NCBI GenBank assembly: GCA_020852965.1
Contig: JADYZV010000003.1
Location: forward strand, 1 to 64,000
From: Pirellulaceae bacterium
GTDB taxonomy: Bacteria > Planctomycetota > Planctomycetia > Pirellulales > Pirellulaceae
DNA: 64,000 nt
Reading direction: 5' to 3'
This document shows positions 43,754-52,278 of the stretch, one piece after another. The notes beneath the pieces are model-generated. The model did no database searches. It saw only the letters and a list, made by a program, of their open reading frames with translations, and was not told where the DNA came from. Position 1 is the first letter of the stretch, and each line of letters begins with the position of its first letter. The translations under genes and the position numbers were made by a program.

Positions 43754-43981
43754 TCAGTCGAACATGCAGCCCGAACCGCACTGAGGGCGACCACAAGTCG
43801 GGACAGGGGCGGAGGTGGTAGGAAGCGCGTGCCCCGCAATAGCAGGGGGGGCTGCCACGCTAAGCTGTTTGTCGAGCTTGGATGAGCCGCACTTTGGGCA
43901 GATGGGCTGTTCGGTGCTGTTCCGAACCAACAGCTCAACCGTCTCTTGGCAACTCTGGCATTGATATTCGTAAAGCGGCAT
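43754..43981 (-). CDS. FmdB-type zinc ribbon protein
   Basis: 75 residues. The N-terminus M-P-L-Y-E-Y-Q-C-Q-S-C with a later C-P-K-C-G is the FmdB/CxxC-CxxC-SSSS zinc ribbon, a small putative regulatory protein. The tail C-G-R-P-Q-C-G-S-G-C-M-F-D is also typical of the family. I place the start at the ATG of M-P-L-Y-E-Y; the open frame extends 26 codons upstream without family similarity. Its target and function are not known. It is divergent from the NAD(P)HX epimerase gene. Confidence 0.85.
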   Translation of the reverse strand: MPLYEYQCQSCQETVELLVRNSTEQPICPKCGSSKLDKQLSVAAPPAIAGHALPTTSAPVPTCGRPQCGSGCMFD

Positions 43982-44138
43982 GTTTCTGGCCTTGAGGATG
44001 ATTTCAGGAGATAGGCAATAGCACGATGGATCCATAGCGGATAGCCGGCGCTTCGGCACAGTATATTATAGAATCCAACAATCCAGAATATGTAGGTGTG
44101 TGGGCAATAAAAACTCTTGAAAGTAAGCAAGTCGCAGC

Positions 44139-44873
44139 ATGAAAAACGATAAACGGGGGACGGAAAACTCGACAGCTTGGAGTCGACTTAGCAATCGTAC
44201 TTTGACCGTAGAGCAATCGCGTGCCGTGGACCGACTGGCCATCGAAGCTTACGGAATGCACTCGTTGGTGTTGATGGAGAACGCCGCCTTGGGCTGCGTA
44301 GAGTGGCTCCAGCATCGTTGCGTAACCCCTCAAATTACCAGCATCCTGTGCGGGCCTGGCAACAACGGTGGTGATGGCCTGGCCATCGCTCGGCAGTTGA
44401 CCGTCCGTGGTTGGCCGTGCCAAATCATCCTCCTAGGGCCGACTGCAAAGCTGTCCAACGATGCGCGAGCCAACTTGAGAATACTCACGGCTGGTGAGGG
44501 TGGAATAGCGATCGATATTTTGGATGGAGCGCTACCTACCGCAGCACGCGCACGTATGCGCCGATCGACGGTGGTTATCGACGCGCTGCTTGGGACAGGA
44601 GGCGGTGGCGCTCCACGCGCTCCACTAGACGATTGGCTGCGCGAGGCCAATAAATGCCAAACGCTACGAGTCGCGATTGACGTGCCTACTGGCGTCGATG
44701 CGACAACCGGGGAAGCGGCCAGCGGTCACTTTCATGCCGACTCCACACTGACTTTTGTAGCTCAGAAACCTGCGATGGCTCTACCCCATGCAGAGCAAAT
44801 TTTCGGACAAGTGCACGTGCTGCCAATCGGTATTCCCGTACAAATGATGCACGAGATCCTCAACAAGTGGTAG
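44139..44873 (+). CDS. nnr: NAD(P)H-hydrate epimerase
   Basis: This enzyme interconverts R and S forms of hydrated NAD(P)H so that the partner dehydratase can repair them. The 244-residue protein is a YjeF N-terminal domain only, with M-E-N-A-A, the phosphate-binding C-G-P-G-N-N-G-G-D-G and D-A-L-L-G-T-G. The dehydratase half found fused in E. coli Nnr is absent; it should be encoded elsewhere. The late D-V-P-T-G-V-D motif completes the family. No neighbours are functionally linked. A gapless Rossmann-like fold is expected; the protein is cytoplasmic. Confidence 0.92.
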   Translation: MKNDKRGTENSTAWSRLSNRTLTVEQSRAVDRLAIEAYGMHSLVLMENAALGCVEWLQHRCVTPQITSILCGPGNNGGDGLAIARQLTVRGWPCQIILLGPTAKLSNDARANLRILTAGEGGIAIDILDGALPTAARARMRRSTVVIDALLGTGGGGAPRAPLDDWLREANKCQTLRVAIDVPTGVDATTGEAASGHFHADSTLTFVAQKPAMALPHAEQIFGQVHVLPIGIPVQMMHEILNKW

Positions 44874-44990
44874 ACAGTCGCTGACCGCTCCGCCGGTCAG
44901 TTGCCTTGGTTTAATTTGCGAAGTTGACGCTACCCAATTTAGCAGCCGCGACAAGCGTGGACAGGCAGAGCGGTCCACGGCTATTTTTCG
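44873..44990. repeat. two REP-like hairpins between nnr and the diadenylate cyclase gene
   Basis: The left copy ACAGTCGCTGACCGCTCCGCCGGTCAG (44877 onward) has stem CTGACC/GGTCAG. The right copy (about 44956-44985), in the opposite orientation, has stem CGTGGACA/TGTCCACG. The pair spans the convergent 3' ends and may act as a bidirectional stopper, together with the TATTTTT run at the right. Confidence 0.6.
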
Positions 44991-45935
44991 CTAGCTCTCG
45001 GGCGCCGACGTGGGAGGATCGTAGTTGAATTCTTGCCATTTGACAGCGTGATCCATCGGCTCAATACGAAGTACCGTGTCACCGTTCTGAAATAGGCGTA
45101 CCGTGCCGGTCGATTGGCTTACGACAATGCCAATGGCCTTGGTAATTTGCGAAATAGCCGCACCGGCCCAGTGCCGAGCACCAAGCCCTTTGGAGAGCGT
45201 CAAGTCGGCGTGCGAGACTTCGATGATCTGGCGACTCTTCTCGATGACCCCTTCCGGAGAGACGATAAACGCACCGTCCATCTGCGCAATCTCTTTGATG
45301 TCTTCGCGGACCTTCGCATCGAACAAACTGCGCATCTCACGTTTGTAACCACGAAGTGGATCGAAGCCGCTATCTTTGCAGTGTTGCATGACGCGTCGCG
45401 TATCGCCGACGACAAAAATGGTACCAACTTTTTTACCTTCGCGCCCCTCACGCCCGATCTGCGACGCCAGATCGATTACCGTCTTGAGGCTCTTTAACGG
45501 AACGCTACTTTCCAATCGCTGCAAATCGCGAGTGGTGAGTCGTCGCAAGCGATCGTCGAGACGGATGTGGCTAATCGAATCGATTTTTTGATACTCAAAG
45601 CCACTATAGACGGCGATCACATCCCCATTGGCCTTGAGAAATCCGTCCGCTACTGATTCCAAGAGTGCGTTCTGCAAGCGTTCGAGCAGCGGCGATTTCT
45701 CTTTGTTCAGCGGCAGTGGCAATAGTCCGCGCGCGGCCGCGCCCTCGAGATCCTCCTCCAAATCGGCAGCGACGATGACTTGTTCGACCGCTGCTGGTAT
45801 CGACTGGCGCAGCTTGTCCCAGTCGGTCGGACCATCAATCAACACCAGCAGCGCTTCGGCACCCGTTTGCGTGACCAACATGCCAGCCGTCTCGAGCATG
45901 ACTGCGAATTGTTTGGTAAATCTCTGTGCCACCAT
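44991..45935 (-). CDS. DacZ-like diadenylate cyclase
   Basis: It makes cyclic di-AMP from two ATP. About 314 residues: an N-terminal pyruvate-kinase-C-like alpha/beta region (about 10-150) and a C-terminal DAC domain with D-G-A-F-I-V-S and G-L-G-A-R-H-W-A-G-A-A. This arrangement matches the DacZ-type cyclases of archaea and some bacteria, not the membrane CdaA or the DNA-scanning DisA. The second catalytic motif reads R-H-W instead of R-H-R. ATG 45935 has GAGGT upstream; the frame is open 23 codons further. No phosphodiesterase gene is near. Confidence 0.88.
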   Translation of the reverse strand: MVAQRFTKQFAVMLETAGMLVTQTGAEALLVLIDGPTDWDKLRQSIPAAVEQVIVAADLEEDLEGAAARGLLPLPLNKEKSPLLERLQNALLESVADGFLKANGDVIAVYSGFEYQKIDSISHIRLDDRLRRLTTRDLQRLESSVPLKSLKTVIDLASQIGREGREGKKVGTIFVVGDTRRVMQHCKDSGFDPLRGYKREMRSLFDAKVREDIKEIAQMDGAFIVSPEGVIEKSRQIIEVSHADLTLSKGLGARHWAGAAISQITKAIGIVVSQSTGTVRLFQNGDTVLRIEPMDHAVKWQEFNYDPPTSAPES

Positions 45936-46069
45936 AGCTTGACCTCGGACTAAACGAAGTTTGTTCAGCACTGTAATCGACAACGGCCAGAGTGGCAATC
46001 GCAACGCGGGTCAATCGTGGCCAATTGACTCATAGAAATGGGAGGTCTGCGGAGATCAGCCCACTAACG

Positions 46070-46137
46070 TCTAACGAATCACACGGACTCGCGGGCCTCG
46101 TCCGCTACCCTAAAATTGTTCCTTGACAGACCACTAG
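46070..46137. repeat. right half of the long palindromic element
   Basis: It contains CACGGACTCGCGGGCCTCGTCCGCTACCC, then TAAAATTG and TGACAGACCACTAGCGC: the right inner arm and outer arm of the 128-bp family. The left half is missing. It lies in the gap before the amidohydrolase gene end. Confidence 0.65.
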
Positions 46138-46147
46138 CGCTTGGAAC

Positions 46148-46978
46148 CTATAGGCGATAGACACGCTGGGCCGTTTCACCCCACAGAGCTTGTTGCTCGC
46201 TGAGGCTCAGGCCAGCGGAAAGCTGCTCGACAGCCGCCACCCACCGTGCATAGTCGCTGCGCAATAAGCAAACGGGCCAATCGCTGCCAAACATCAGCCG
46301 CTCTGGCCCGAAGGCTTCTAAAGCGGCATCCCAATAGGGACGCAGCGTCTCGACCGACCACTGCTCATCACGAACTTCCGTCACCAACGCGGAAAACTTG
46401 CAGGTAACGTGCGCTCGTTTGGCGAGCTCGCACAGGTCCTTGGCCCATTGCTGGTCGAATCTCCGAGCGCGAATCGCCGGCTTGGCGACATGATCGAGCA
46501 CAAAGCGTTGTTGCGGATGACGGTCCACAAATACCAGCGTATTGGGCAGTTGCCTCGCGAAAATCAATATGTCGTAGACCAGGTCGTACCCGTCGAGTTG
46601 CTCTACACCGCGATTGAAGTCCTCGCTGAGTAAAAAAGCGTCGTCGGGCTCATCCTGAACCACATGCCGTACCGCTTTCAGTTTGGGGAAACGACTCCAT
46701 CGCCCAATCTGGCAACGCATGTCATCAGCAGCCAGCGGTAGCCAACCTACAACGCCAAGGATAAAATCATACTCGGCTGCCAACGCTAAAAGCCACTCGG
46801 TCTCTTCAATCGATTGCCGCGCTTGTACCGAGACGACCCCGTCAAGACCCACCTGCTGAATCTCGTGCTTTAGATCGAGCGGCGTGAAATCGCGTCGCAA
46901 GGCCTCCATGTTCGCCTTGATCCACGGGTATTGCTCAGCCGAATAATTCCAGAAATGATGATGGCTGTCGATGCGCAT
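46148..46978 (-). CDS. amidohydrolase-2 family hydrolase (fuconolactonase-like)
   Basis: 276 residues, a TIM barrel of the metal-dependent hydrolase superfamily. The start is M-R-I-D-S-H-H-H-F-W (first metal ligands), with a late D-H-V-A-K-P and F-G-S-D-W-P (catalytic Asp) typical of the amidohydrolase-2 group that includes L-fuconolactonase and related lactonases. Fucose-type sugar breakdown would fit the many sulfated-polysaccharide genes of planctomycetes, but no pathway genes lie next to it. Length is normal. ATG 46978 is 25 bases from a REP array that lies upstream on the right. Confidence 0.88.
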   Translation of the reverse strand: MRIDSHHHFWNYSAEQYPWIKANMEALRRDFTPLDLKHEIQQVGLDGVVSVQARQSIEETEWLLALAAEYDFILGVVGWLPLAADDMRCQIGRWSRFPKLKAVRHVVQDEPDDAFLLSEDFNRGVEQLDGYDLVYDILIFARQLPNTLVFVDRHPQQRFVLDHVAKPAIRARRFDQQWAKDLCELAKRAHVTCKFSALVTEVRDEQWSVETLRPYWDAALEAFGPERLMFGSDWPVCLLRSDYARWVAAVEQLSAGLSLSEQQALWGETAQRVYRL

Positions 46979-47004
46979 TGGCTGCTACCTGCTAGTTCGC
47001 CATG

Positions 47005-47112
47005 AATGTAGCCCGACGCTCCGCCGTCGGAATTTCAATTCGACCAATGTGGCCCGACGCTCCGCCGTCGGAACTTCAATTCGACCAATGTGGCCCGACG
47101 CTCCGCCGTCGG
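47005..47112 (+). repeat. REP-like array, 41-bp period
   Basis: Three units start at 47005, 47046 and 47087. The first has the GTAG head (ATGTAGCCCGACGCTCCGCC), the others GTGG. Linkers are AATTTCAATTCGACC and AACTTCAATTCGACC. Period 41, so this array cannot keep one frame. It lies between the amidohydrolase start and the DUF2203 gene end. Confidence 0.85.
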
Positions 47113-47207
47113 AATTTCAATTCGACTCGCATCAGAAACAACCGACTCTCTCGCAAGCCAGTCGGCAAAAGTATGGAATCTCTACTCAAATGGCCACCGC
47201 GGCCTCG

Positions 47208-47654
47208 TCAATCGCTGAGATCGTCGGCCGCCAATAATCTGCGGCTGGTGGCGGGGGAATCGGCAGAGCGCCAGTAACGAATGCTCTCCTCTCCTAGGTG
47301 CCAGGAGAAGAACGCCTCGCGCCCGAGCAGCACCGTCGGGAATTCGACATGCCCCTCTTCGGGTTGCCGCAGTAGCACACCCAGCGACTCGATTTCCTCC
47401 CGATACTTCCAAATCTGATCGTACTCTTCCTGCAGATCCGCACGGCTCTCCGCCAGCTCGTCGTCATACAGCGGACCAGCGCTAAGTGTGCCCCTGCGCA
47501 CGATACGGTGCAGGTCGGCACGACGCCCAATCACACTCCGAAATACTTGGCAAATATCCGAAGCAATGGAACGCACGAGGGGAAGCATTGCATTCGCTTC
47601 CTCGAGTGAAAACCGCTTGTGTACTTTGGTCGATGTCGAATTATCTTGCATCAT
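47208..47654 (-). CDS. DUF2203 family protein
   Basis: 148 residues. The start F-S-L-E-E-A-N-A-M-L-P-L-V-R-S-I is the conserved N-terminal helix of DUF2203. The centre is a charged coiled-coil-like stretch, and the end V-E-F-P-T-V-L-L-G-R-E-A-F-F-S-W-H-L-G-E-E-S-I-R-Y-W matches the family C-terminus. Function is unknown; the family is found in bacteria and some archaea. Start uncertain: ATG 47654 or the next codon, or a TTG three codons earlier. It has a REP array downstream. Confidence 0.85.
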   Translation of the reverse strand: MMQDNSTSTKVHKRFSLEEANAMLPLVRSIASDICQVFRSVIGRRADLHRIVRRGTLSAGPLYDDELAESRADLQEEYDQIWKYREEIESLGVLLRQPEEGHVEFPTVLLGREAFFSWHLGEESIRYWRSADSPATSRRLLAADDLSD

Positions 47655-47663
47655 GGTCAGCAA

Positions 47664-48059
47664 CCGCCCGATCGAAGCTGGTGGCTAGATTTCATCTTTG
47701 GCTTTCGGCGTTTGGTCCCCGTCGCATGTAGTTAAACTTACGCGGTCACCTATCTTCAAGGATAATCCGTAGATGCAGATTATGCCATTCCAAAAATGAA
47801 CTCCGTAGCTACCGCCGCCTGACGGTGCTGTCGGAAACTTCACCGTTGGCGGGCTATCGCCGCCTGGAATCGGTAGTTAGGGTCCATCGCACCCACCATC
47901 GCCAGAAGAGGAATTCTGAAGAAAATAGTCGGTTTTCCGACTTCATCATTACAGAGGGGACTGAATTTCGGTCGATGTTGACCGAAGAGATTCGAGCCTG
48001 GGCCTATCAATGGCCACTTTTCTTGCTCATTGACGTGGTATTGCAAGATGCGTGTGGGG
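47664..48059. other. intergenic region
   Basis: About 400 bases without a supported gene. The stretch contains the small palindrome AGTCGG-TTTT-CCGACT near 47929-47944, which is a hairpin but not T-tailed. It must hold promoters for both flanking genes. Confidence 0.45.
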
Positions 48060-48905
48060 ATGACCAGCAAACGAACCTTGGCATTATTCTTGTCTGCCCT
48101 GGCAGGCATGATGCTAGCTGCCAAGGGAGCTGCCCAGCCCCCCGCATCGCCCGCCTCACTGGAAGCTTCGTCGACAGCAACTTCCGACATCGGAGCGGAG
48201 TCGCGAAGCTGGATCGCTCGGGACCCTGTCACGGGCCGTTTGTACCAGCAAGAGCTGGTGACACGCTCCGTCCCGACTACGCAGTGGGAAGTCCGACCGG
48301 TAACAACGACCGTCTATGAACCCCGCCCAGTCGTCTCGAACGTCCCCAGCCAGCAAGTGACCTACACACCAACAACTCAGTACGTCATGCAACCTAGACT
48401 GAGGGGTTGGTGGAACCCATTGCGCCAGCCGGTGCAGAGCTACGAGTTCGTGCCGGTAACTTCCTGGCAACCGCAAACGCAAACTGTTCAACTTCCGGTG
48501 ACGACCACACAATGGGTCCCCAAGCAGCAAATAGTCTATGCCCCCCAGCCCGTTCAGCGGTTGCAGACTCATCAACAAATCGTGTCGCGCGAACTGCCAC
48601 AGCCGCCCGCTGGCTATGTTCCGACCGCGATAGCTAGTGGATACGCGACTGCGACCGCTCCCGCGCTCGCCGCACAGCCTCGACCGTTGATATCCATTCC
48701 CATTCTAGCGCAGCAGCGCATGCTGCCGTGGCCTAGCGGCTCTCCGGTCAATGCCATGCGCAGCGTCGTGGGAAATGGCCTGCGCCCTATCAGCAATACG
48801 GTCGCACCTAGCTATGCCGCTCCACTGCAAACCGCCTCTTCGGCCAGCGCTCAAGTGGCACGCGACCCTATGCAGAGTGGTATGGCTGCCACCATCCTGC
48901 GCTAG
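48060..48905 (+). CDS. exported Pro/Thr/Gln-rich repeat protein
   Basis: 281 residues. The signal peptide (about 1-25, ending G-A-A-Q) is followed by a mature region of short Y/V-x-P-V-T-T and Y-x-P repeats (E-V-R-P-V-T-T-T-V-Y-E-P-R-P, Y-V-M-Q-P, Y-E-F-V-P-V-T-S-W) that recall similar planctomycete envelope proteins of unknown role. It has no catalytic motif. Extended, possibly cell-wall or surface-associated; this is inference. ATG 48060 follows GGGG at short distance; other in-frame ATGs lie upstream. Confidence 0.7.
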   Translation: MTSKRTLALFLSALAGMMLAAKGAAQPPASPASLEASSTATSDIGAESRSWIARDPVTGRLYQQELVTRSVPTTQWEVRPVTTTVYEPRPVVSNVPSQQVTYTPTTQYVMQPRLRGWWNPLRQPVQSYEFVPVTSWQPQTQTVQLPVTTTQWVPKQQIVYAPQPVQRLQTHQQIVSRELPQPPAGYVPTAIASGYATATAPALAAQPRPLISIPILAQQRMLPWPSGSPVNAMRSVVGNGLRPISNTVAPSYAAPLQTASSASAQVARDPMQSGMAATILR

Positions 48906-48936
48906 CGCGCTACAATTCAGTCGCGGACCGCTCCGC

Positions 48937-49068
48937 AATCGTAACCCGCAGCGTCAGCAAGGACGTTTGACTCGACTGCAAATGGGTAGCATAAAAACAA
49001 GTTGATTCATGCTTTGGGATTCGGATTAGACGCAAACGTTCTTGCTGACGCTGCGGGGTTTTGAATAA
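48937..49068. repeat. 130-bp palindromic element, family 2, second copy
   Basis: Arms AATCGTAACCCGCAGCGTCAGC...GTTTG (48937-48969) and CAAACG...GCTGACGCTGCGG (49033-49064) pair over about 30 bases. The interior shares TTGATTCATGCTTTGGGATTCGGATTA-like sequence with the copy at 41521-41648. Just left of it, GTCGCGGACCGCTCCGC is a fragment of a hairpin of the ATAG/GTAG class. It lies between the 3' ends of two convergent genes. Confidence 0.8.
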
Positions 49069-49106
49069 TCCGGGTATAAGCACCCACGCATAAGTTACCT
49101 GGCATA

Positions 49107-51116
49107 TCAATTAACCCTGGCTATCAGCGATGCGACGCTCAAGTCTGCAAACTGGGCCGTGCCGTTGGCAGCAGCCAACTCGAAATACAATAGTTCCGCA
49201 AGCTCAGCCCCTCTAAAACGACTCACGACTCGACCGTCGAGCATTATCCACCATTGGCCCGCTTGACACTCGATGCGCAAGCCGCGTAAGGGCTGAACAC
49301 CTTCAGGCTCGGTCGATAGCTCCGTTTTGCTCATCAATTTGGGCACGTCGTTCGCCCGTTGTAAGAAGACGACCAGTGTCTCCGGTTGCATCTCGACGAG
49401 CAAGGTCACAAGTTCCTGATCCGTTGATTGGGCTTGTAATTTGAAACGTGCGGATGCCGCTTTGAACAAGCGACAAGTAGCTTCGACGGCAAAGTGATCA
49501 GAAAGCGAGTTGCTCGCTTGATCACTCAGCGGCCTGCGAATAATCCCGTCGGTCCCTTGCAGCACCAAAGCACCCTCGGCATCTACATCGGGAGACCAAC
49601 TTCCAGAAACGATCGACCACTTTGTTAGTGTGTACCCATCAAACAGTGCCTGCCGTGGTCCCGTCGCTGTCGCCGGCCGCTCGATCAGAGCCGACGGAAG
49701 CAAGTCGAGGGACCTCCAGGCGACGAACAATGACGCTATGAGTACTAACGCTGCCAGCCACAACCACTTCGACCTCGCTATTCGCTCCGCACGAGGACTT
49801 TGTGTTTGACCGGGCACGCTTTCCGTCGGTAAGGATTCTAGCGAGGATGAGGATAGGGCTACGGTCGCGTCTGCTGACGGATCGCCTACTACCCTGTTTA
49901 GTCCAGTGGAGATCGCAATAGGATCCTGGGAGTTCGTCGCGCTTGAGAAGTGCTTTGTCGGACTATCGGCATTAGCGATTGCCGTGCGATCCAGAAAGCC
50001 CGTTAGAACGCTGGTCGAATCGATACCGCTGGGGTGCATGTCGAGCTCCCCGTGATGGATTGTAGCTTCCGCCAAAATGCCGTCGATGCGAATAAGAAGC
50101 TCATCGTAGGTGCGAATTCGTTGTTTGGGATCGATTACCAACATCTTTTCGACAAGTTGCGAAGTGGCTGGACTGCAAGTCGAAACATGCTGCGATAGTG
50201 GAGGAGTGGGGTGAGTCAGCCGCTGCATCACAAGCTGCCGAAGACTGCTCCCTGCCAGCGGAGGGCGACCAGCCAGCATGTGCCAGGCTGTGGCTCCAAG
50301 AGCAAAGATGTCCGCTGCTTGATCAATGTCATCCGACTCTAGCTGCTCTGGTGCCATATAGGTCGGGCTGCCAATATGAACGTTGGCCGAGGTGAGCCGC
50401 TGACGACCGGCTTGTTGATCGTCTCCCAAAATCGACAAGCCGAAATCGGCGATTTTGACCATAGGAACGCCAGCCGGCAAAGGAAAGCCGTCTGGAGGAT
50501 TGACCAGCAGCAGGTTGGCAGGTTTGATGTCTCGATGAATAATATTCGCCTTGGAGGCATGCGCCAGCCCGGCTGCCGCTTGACGAATGACGTGCCACAC
50601 CAACGTCTCAGGTAGGCCGCCATAATGCTCGACCAGTGCTTGAACGTCGCGGCCTCGAACTAACTCCATTGCGAGAAACAGTCGTCCAGCATGTCGCCCA
50701 AAATCAAAGGCGGCCACAATGTGCGGATGGATTACGCGCGCCAGTACCTGCGCTTCGTTCTCAAAGCGCGCAGCAGCCATTGGGGCGGCCAGTTGGCTCA
50801 GTAGTATTGTCTTGAGTGCAACTTCGCGGTTGAGGCTCAACTGCCGCGCGCGATAGACGACGCCCATCCCGCCGCGCCCAATGAGCCCCAGTACTTCATA
50901 GCCGGGGATACTGTCGCGGGGTGCCAGCAAAATCTTAATAATATCAACGTCTGCGGCGTCCAACTTTCCCAGCTCGAGTGCAGCCTGCCATGGTGCTACA
51001 CCCCGGTCGGTTGCCTGCTCTACGATTGCGCTGATTTCGCCGTCTGACAAGCCACCGATCATGTGTGCAAACTTGGCAAAATCCTCTTTTGTTGGAATCG
51101 GTGAATCGAGGGGCAT
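49107..51116 (-). CDS. membrane Ser/Thr protein kinase with concanavalin-like ectodomain
   Basis: 669 residues. The N-terminal 70 residues are helical. The Hanks kinase domain (about 72-345) has I-G-R-G-G-M-G (P-loop), the Lys of V-A-L-K-T, H-R-D-I-K-P-A-N (catalytic) and D-F-G. A linker of 100 residues leads to one membrane helix (about 445-465), then a C-terminal region (about 485-669) with L-F-D-G-Y-T-L and L-R-I-E-C-Q-A-G-Q-W-W-I-M-L-D-G-R-V-V-S, resembling the DUF1080/LamG beta sandwich. The kinase would face the cytoplasm and the sandwich the outside, as a sensor. It is 15 bases after a redoxin lipoprotein gene, hence one operon. Confidence 0.9.
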   Translation of the reverse strand: MPLDSPIPTKEDFAKFAHMIGGLSDGEISAIVEQATDRGVAPWQAALELGKLDAADVDIIKILLAPRDSIPGYEVLGLIGRGGMGVVYRARQLSLNREVALKTILLSQLAAPMAAARFENEAQVLARVIHPHIVAAFDFGRHAGRLFLAMELVRGRDVQALVEHYGGLPETLVWHVIRQAAAGLAHASKANIIHRDIKPANLLLVNPPDGFPLPAGVPMVKIADFGLSILGDDQQAGRQRLTSANVHIGSPTYMAPEQLESDDIDQAADIFALGATAWHMLAGRPPLAGSSLRQLVMQRLTHPTPPLSQHVSTCSPATSQLVEKMLVIDPKQRIRTYDELLIRIDGILAEATIHHGELDMHPSGIDSTSVLTGFLDRTAIANADSPTKHFSSATNSQDPIAISTGLNRVVGDPSADATVALSSSSLESLPTESVPGQTQSPRAERIARSKWLWLAALVLIASLFVAWRSLDLLPSALIERPATATGPRQALFDGYTLTKWSIVSGSWSPDVDAEGALVLQGTDGIIRRPLSDQASNSLSDHFAVEATCRLFKAASARFKLQAQSTDQELVTLLVEMQPETLVVFLQRANDVPKLMSKTELSTEPEGVQPLRGLRIECQAGQWWIMLDGRVVSRFRGAELAELLYFELAAANGTAQFADLSVASLIARVN

Positions 51117-51131
51117 GCTCCGCGTTTCCCG

Positions 51132-51827
51132 CTACAGTGGTTGATTGATTCGATCGAGCTGATCCAGCAGTGCTTGCACACTAGGGCGATCACTGATCGA
51201 TTGTCCAACATAGCCGAAACGCAATTGCCCCTGGGAATCGAAGATGTAGGTAGCTGGTTTGGACAAGTCGTCACGAATGCCCAACGCGTCGACCGCCGTC
51301 AGTTCGACATCGAGTAAGACAGGAAAAGGAAATTCGTCGCTGGTCTTCCCTTTTCCCTGAACTTTGGCAGAAAAGTACTGTAGCTCGGCGGCATCTGACG
51401 AACGAGCCACGGGGAAGACGACGACGACTTCAGTATTGCGCTGCTGGAACTTCGCGTAGTTGGCGACCAGCCGAGAGGTTTGCGTGGAACAGAATATACA
51501 AAACGACTTGCCACCAGAGTTCGGCTTATCTTCGGTTTCTCCCACAGCGTTGGGAAGGCTCCCGACCAATCCTCGCGAAACAACCAGCAGTAGGTTCTTG
51601 TCGCCTGTCAGATCGCTGATCTTCACCAAGGAACCATCAGCTTGGGCCAAGGTTACGGTGGCAATCTGCGACGGGTCGGGCTGCGCATTGCTTTCCACCG
51701 AGTCGGCGAATTTGACGAAATCCCCATAATCTCCCGGTAGCGTCTGCTGCCCGCAGCCGCTGAGAAAGACAGAGACGGATATCAAACACAGGATTTTACG
51801 GAGAAGAAGATGCATAGACCATAGCAT
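51132..51827 (-). CDS. redoxin-like lipoprotein
   Basis: 231 residues. It is a lipoprotein signal with L-S-G-C-G (lipobox) and a thioredoxin-fold AhpC/TSA-like domain (about 55-225). The candidate active site is F-C-I-F-C-S-T-Q, a C-x-x-C-type pair in the usual position after a strand. D-S-Q-G-Q-L-R-F-G-Y-V-G matches the redoxin C-terminal part. It is likely a membrane-anchored thiol-disulfide protein facing the periplasm. Start: ATG 51827 has GGAGG four bases away (short spacing); ATG 51815 is possible. It is transcribed with the Ser/Thr kinase, 15 bases apart. Confidence 0.82.
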   Translation of the reverse strand: MLWSMHLLLRKILCLISVSVFLSGCGQQTLPGDYGDFVKFADSVESNAQPDPSQIATVTLAQADGSLVKISDLTGDKNLLLVVSRGLVGSLPNAVGETEDKPNSGGKSFCIFCSTQTSRLVANYAKFQQRNTEVVVVFPVARSSDAAELQYFSAKVQGKGKTSDEFPFPVLLDVELTAVDALGIRDDLSKPATYIFDSQGQLRFGYVGQSISDRPSVQALLDQLDRINQPL

Positions 51828-51918
51828 ACCGCCTCCGCACGTCCTTGGCACTAGTCCTTTGGCAAACTCAACTACAGCGGTTCGCTGCCCGGGCATTGGT
51901 GGTTGCGTGTTCTTATTT

Positions 51919-51977
51919 GCCGCTCAGGCGCTGGCCCCGGCTTCGATAGCCTAAACCGAGTCTGACGCCTGAGCGGC
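51919..51977. repeat. inverted repeat around a 35-bp centre
   Basis: Perfect 12-bp arms GCCGCTCAGGCG and CGCCTGAGCGGC flank CTGGCCCCGGCTTCGATAGC and a further 15 bases. The centre recalls the AGGCTTTAGCCGATC element at about 30785. It may be another small repeat family. Confidence 0.45.
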
Positions 51978-52034
51978 CAATACATCCGCTCCCCAATGGT
52001 CACTTTGACAAACCACTCGACACAGAATGAAAAA

Positions 52035-52073
52035 GAGCCGTGTTGCCGACTAATCCTACGGGCAACACGGCTC
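52035..52073 (-). terminator. rho-independent terminator of the sigA transcript
   Basis: Perfect 13-bp stem GAGCCGTGTTGCC/GGCAACACGGCTC with a 13-base loop. On the minus strand it is followed by TTTTTC, so it should terminate sigA transcription coming from the right. On the plus strand it is followed only by CTCTTTA, a weaker tail. Confidence 0.8.
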
Positions 52074-52148
52074 CTCTTTACATCAGCGAGATGCCCGCAT
52101 GTTCAAACGCTGCTACTCGTTTGACCATGCCTCACTGGTATAGCTACT

Positions 52149-52252
52149 TAGTGCTCTGTCCACCTTAGGTTTTGGGGTTGGTCGTAGTGGACGAGGTTAC
52201 GAGTCCCAAACGGTTAGCGATTCAAACAGACTCGTGGGCCTCGTCCATTACG
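52149..52252. repeat. long palindromic element, copy after sigA
   Basis: CGTAGTGGACGAGGTTACGAGTCCC pairs with GACTCGTGGGCCTCGTCCATTACG, and the left outer arm AGTGCTCTGTCC is present (right outer arm absent). It sits 27 bases after the sigA stop. Confidence 0.75.
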
Positions 52253-52278
52253 ACTGACGGAGCGATCAGCGACGAAAG

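Larger units (their letters stand above)
51828..52278. other. intergenic region with inverted repeats and a terminator
   Basis: The region holds, from left to right, an inverted repeat GCCGCTCAGGCG/CGCCTGAGCGGC (51919-51930 and 51966-51977), a strong terminator hairpin (52035-52073), and a copy of the long palindrome (52149-52252). The redoxin gene promoter is expected near the left end. No gene. Confidence 0.6.
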
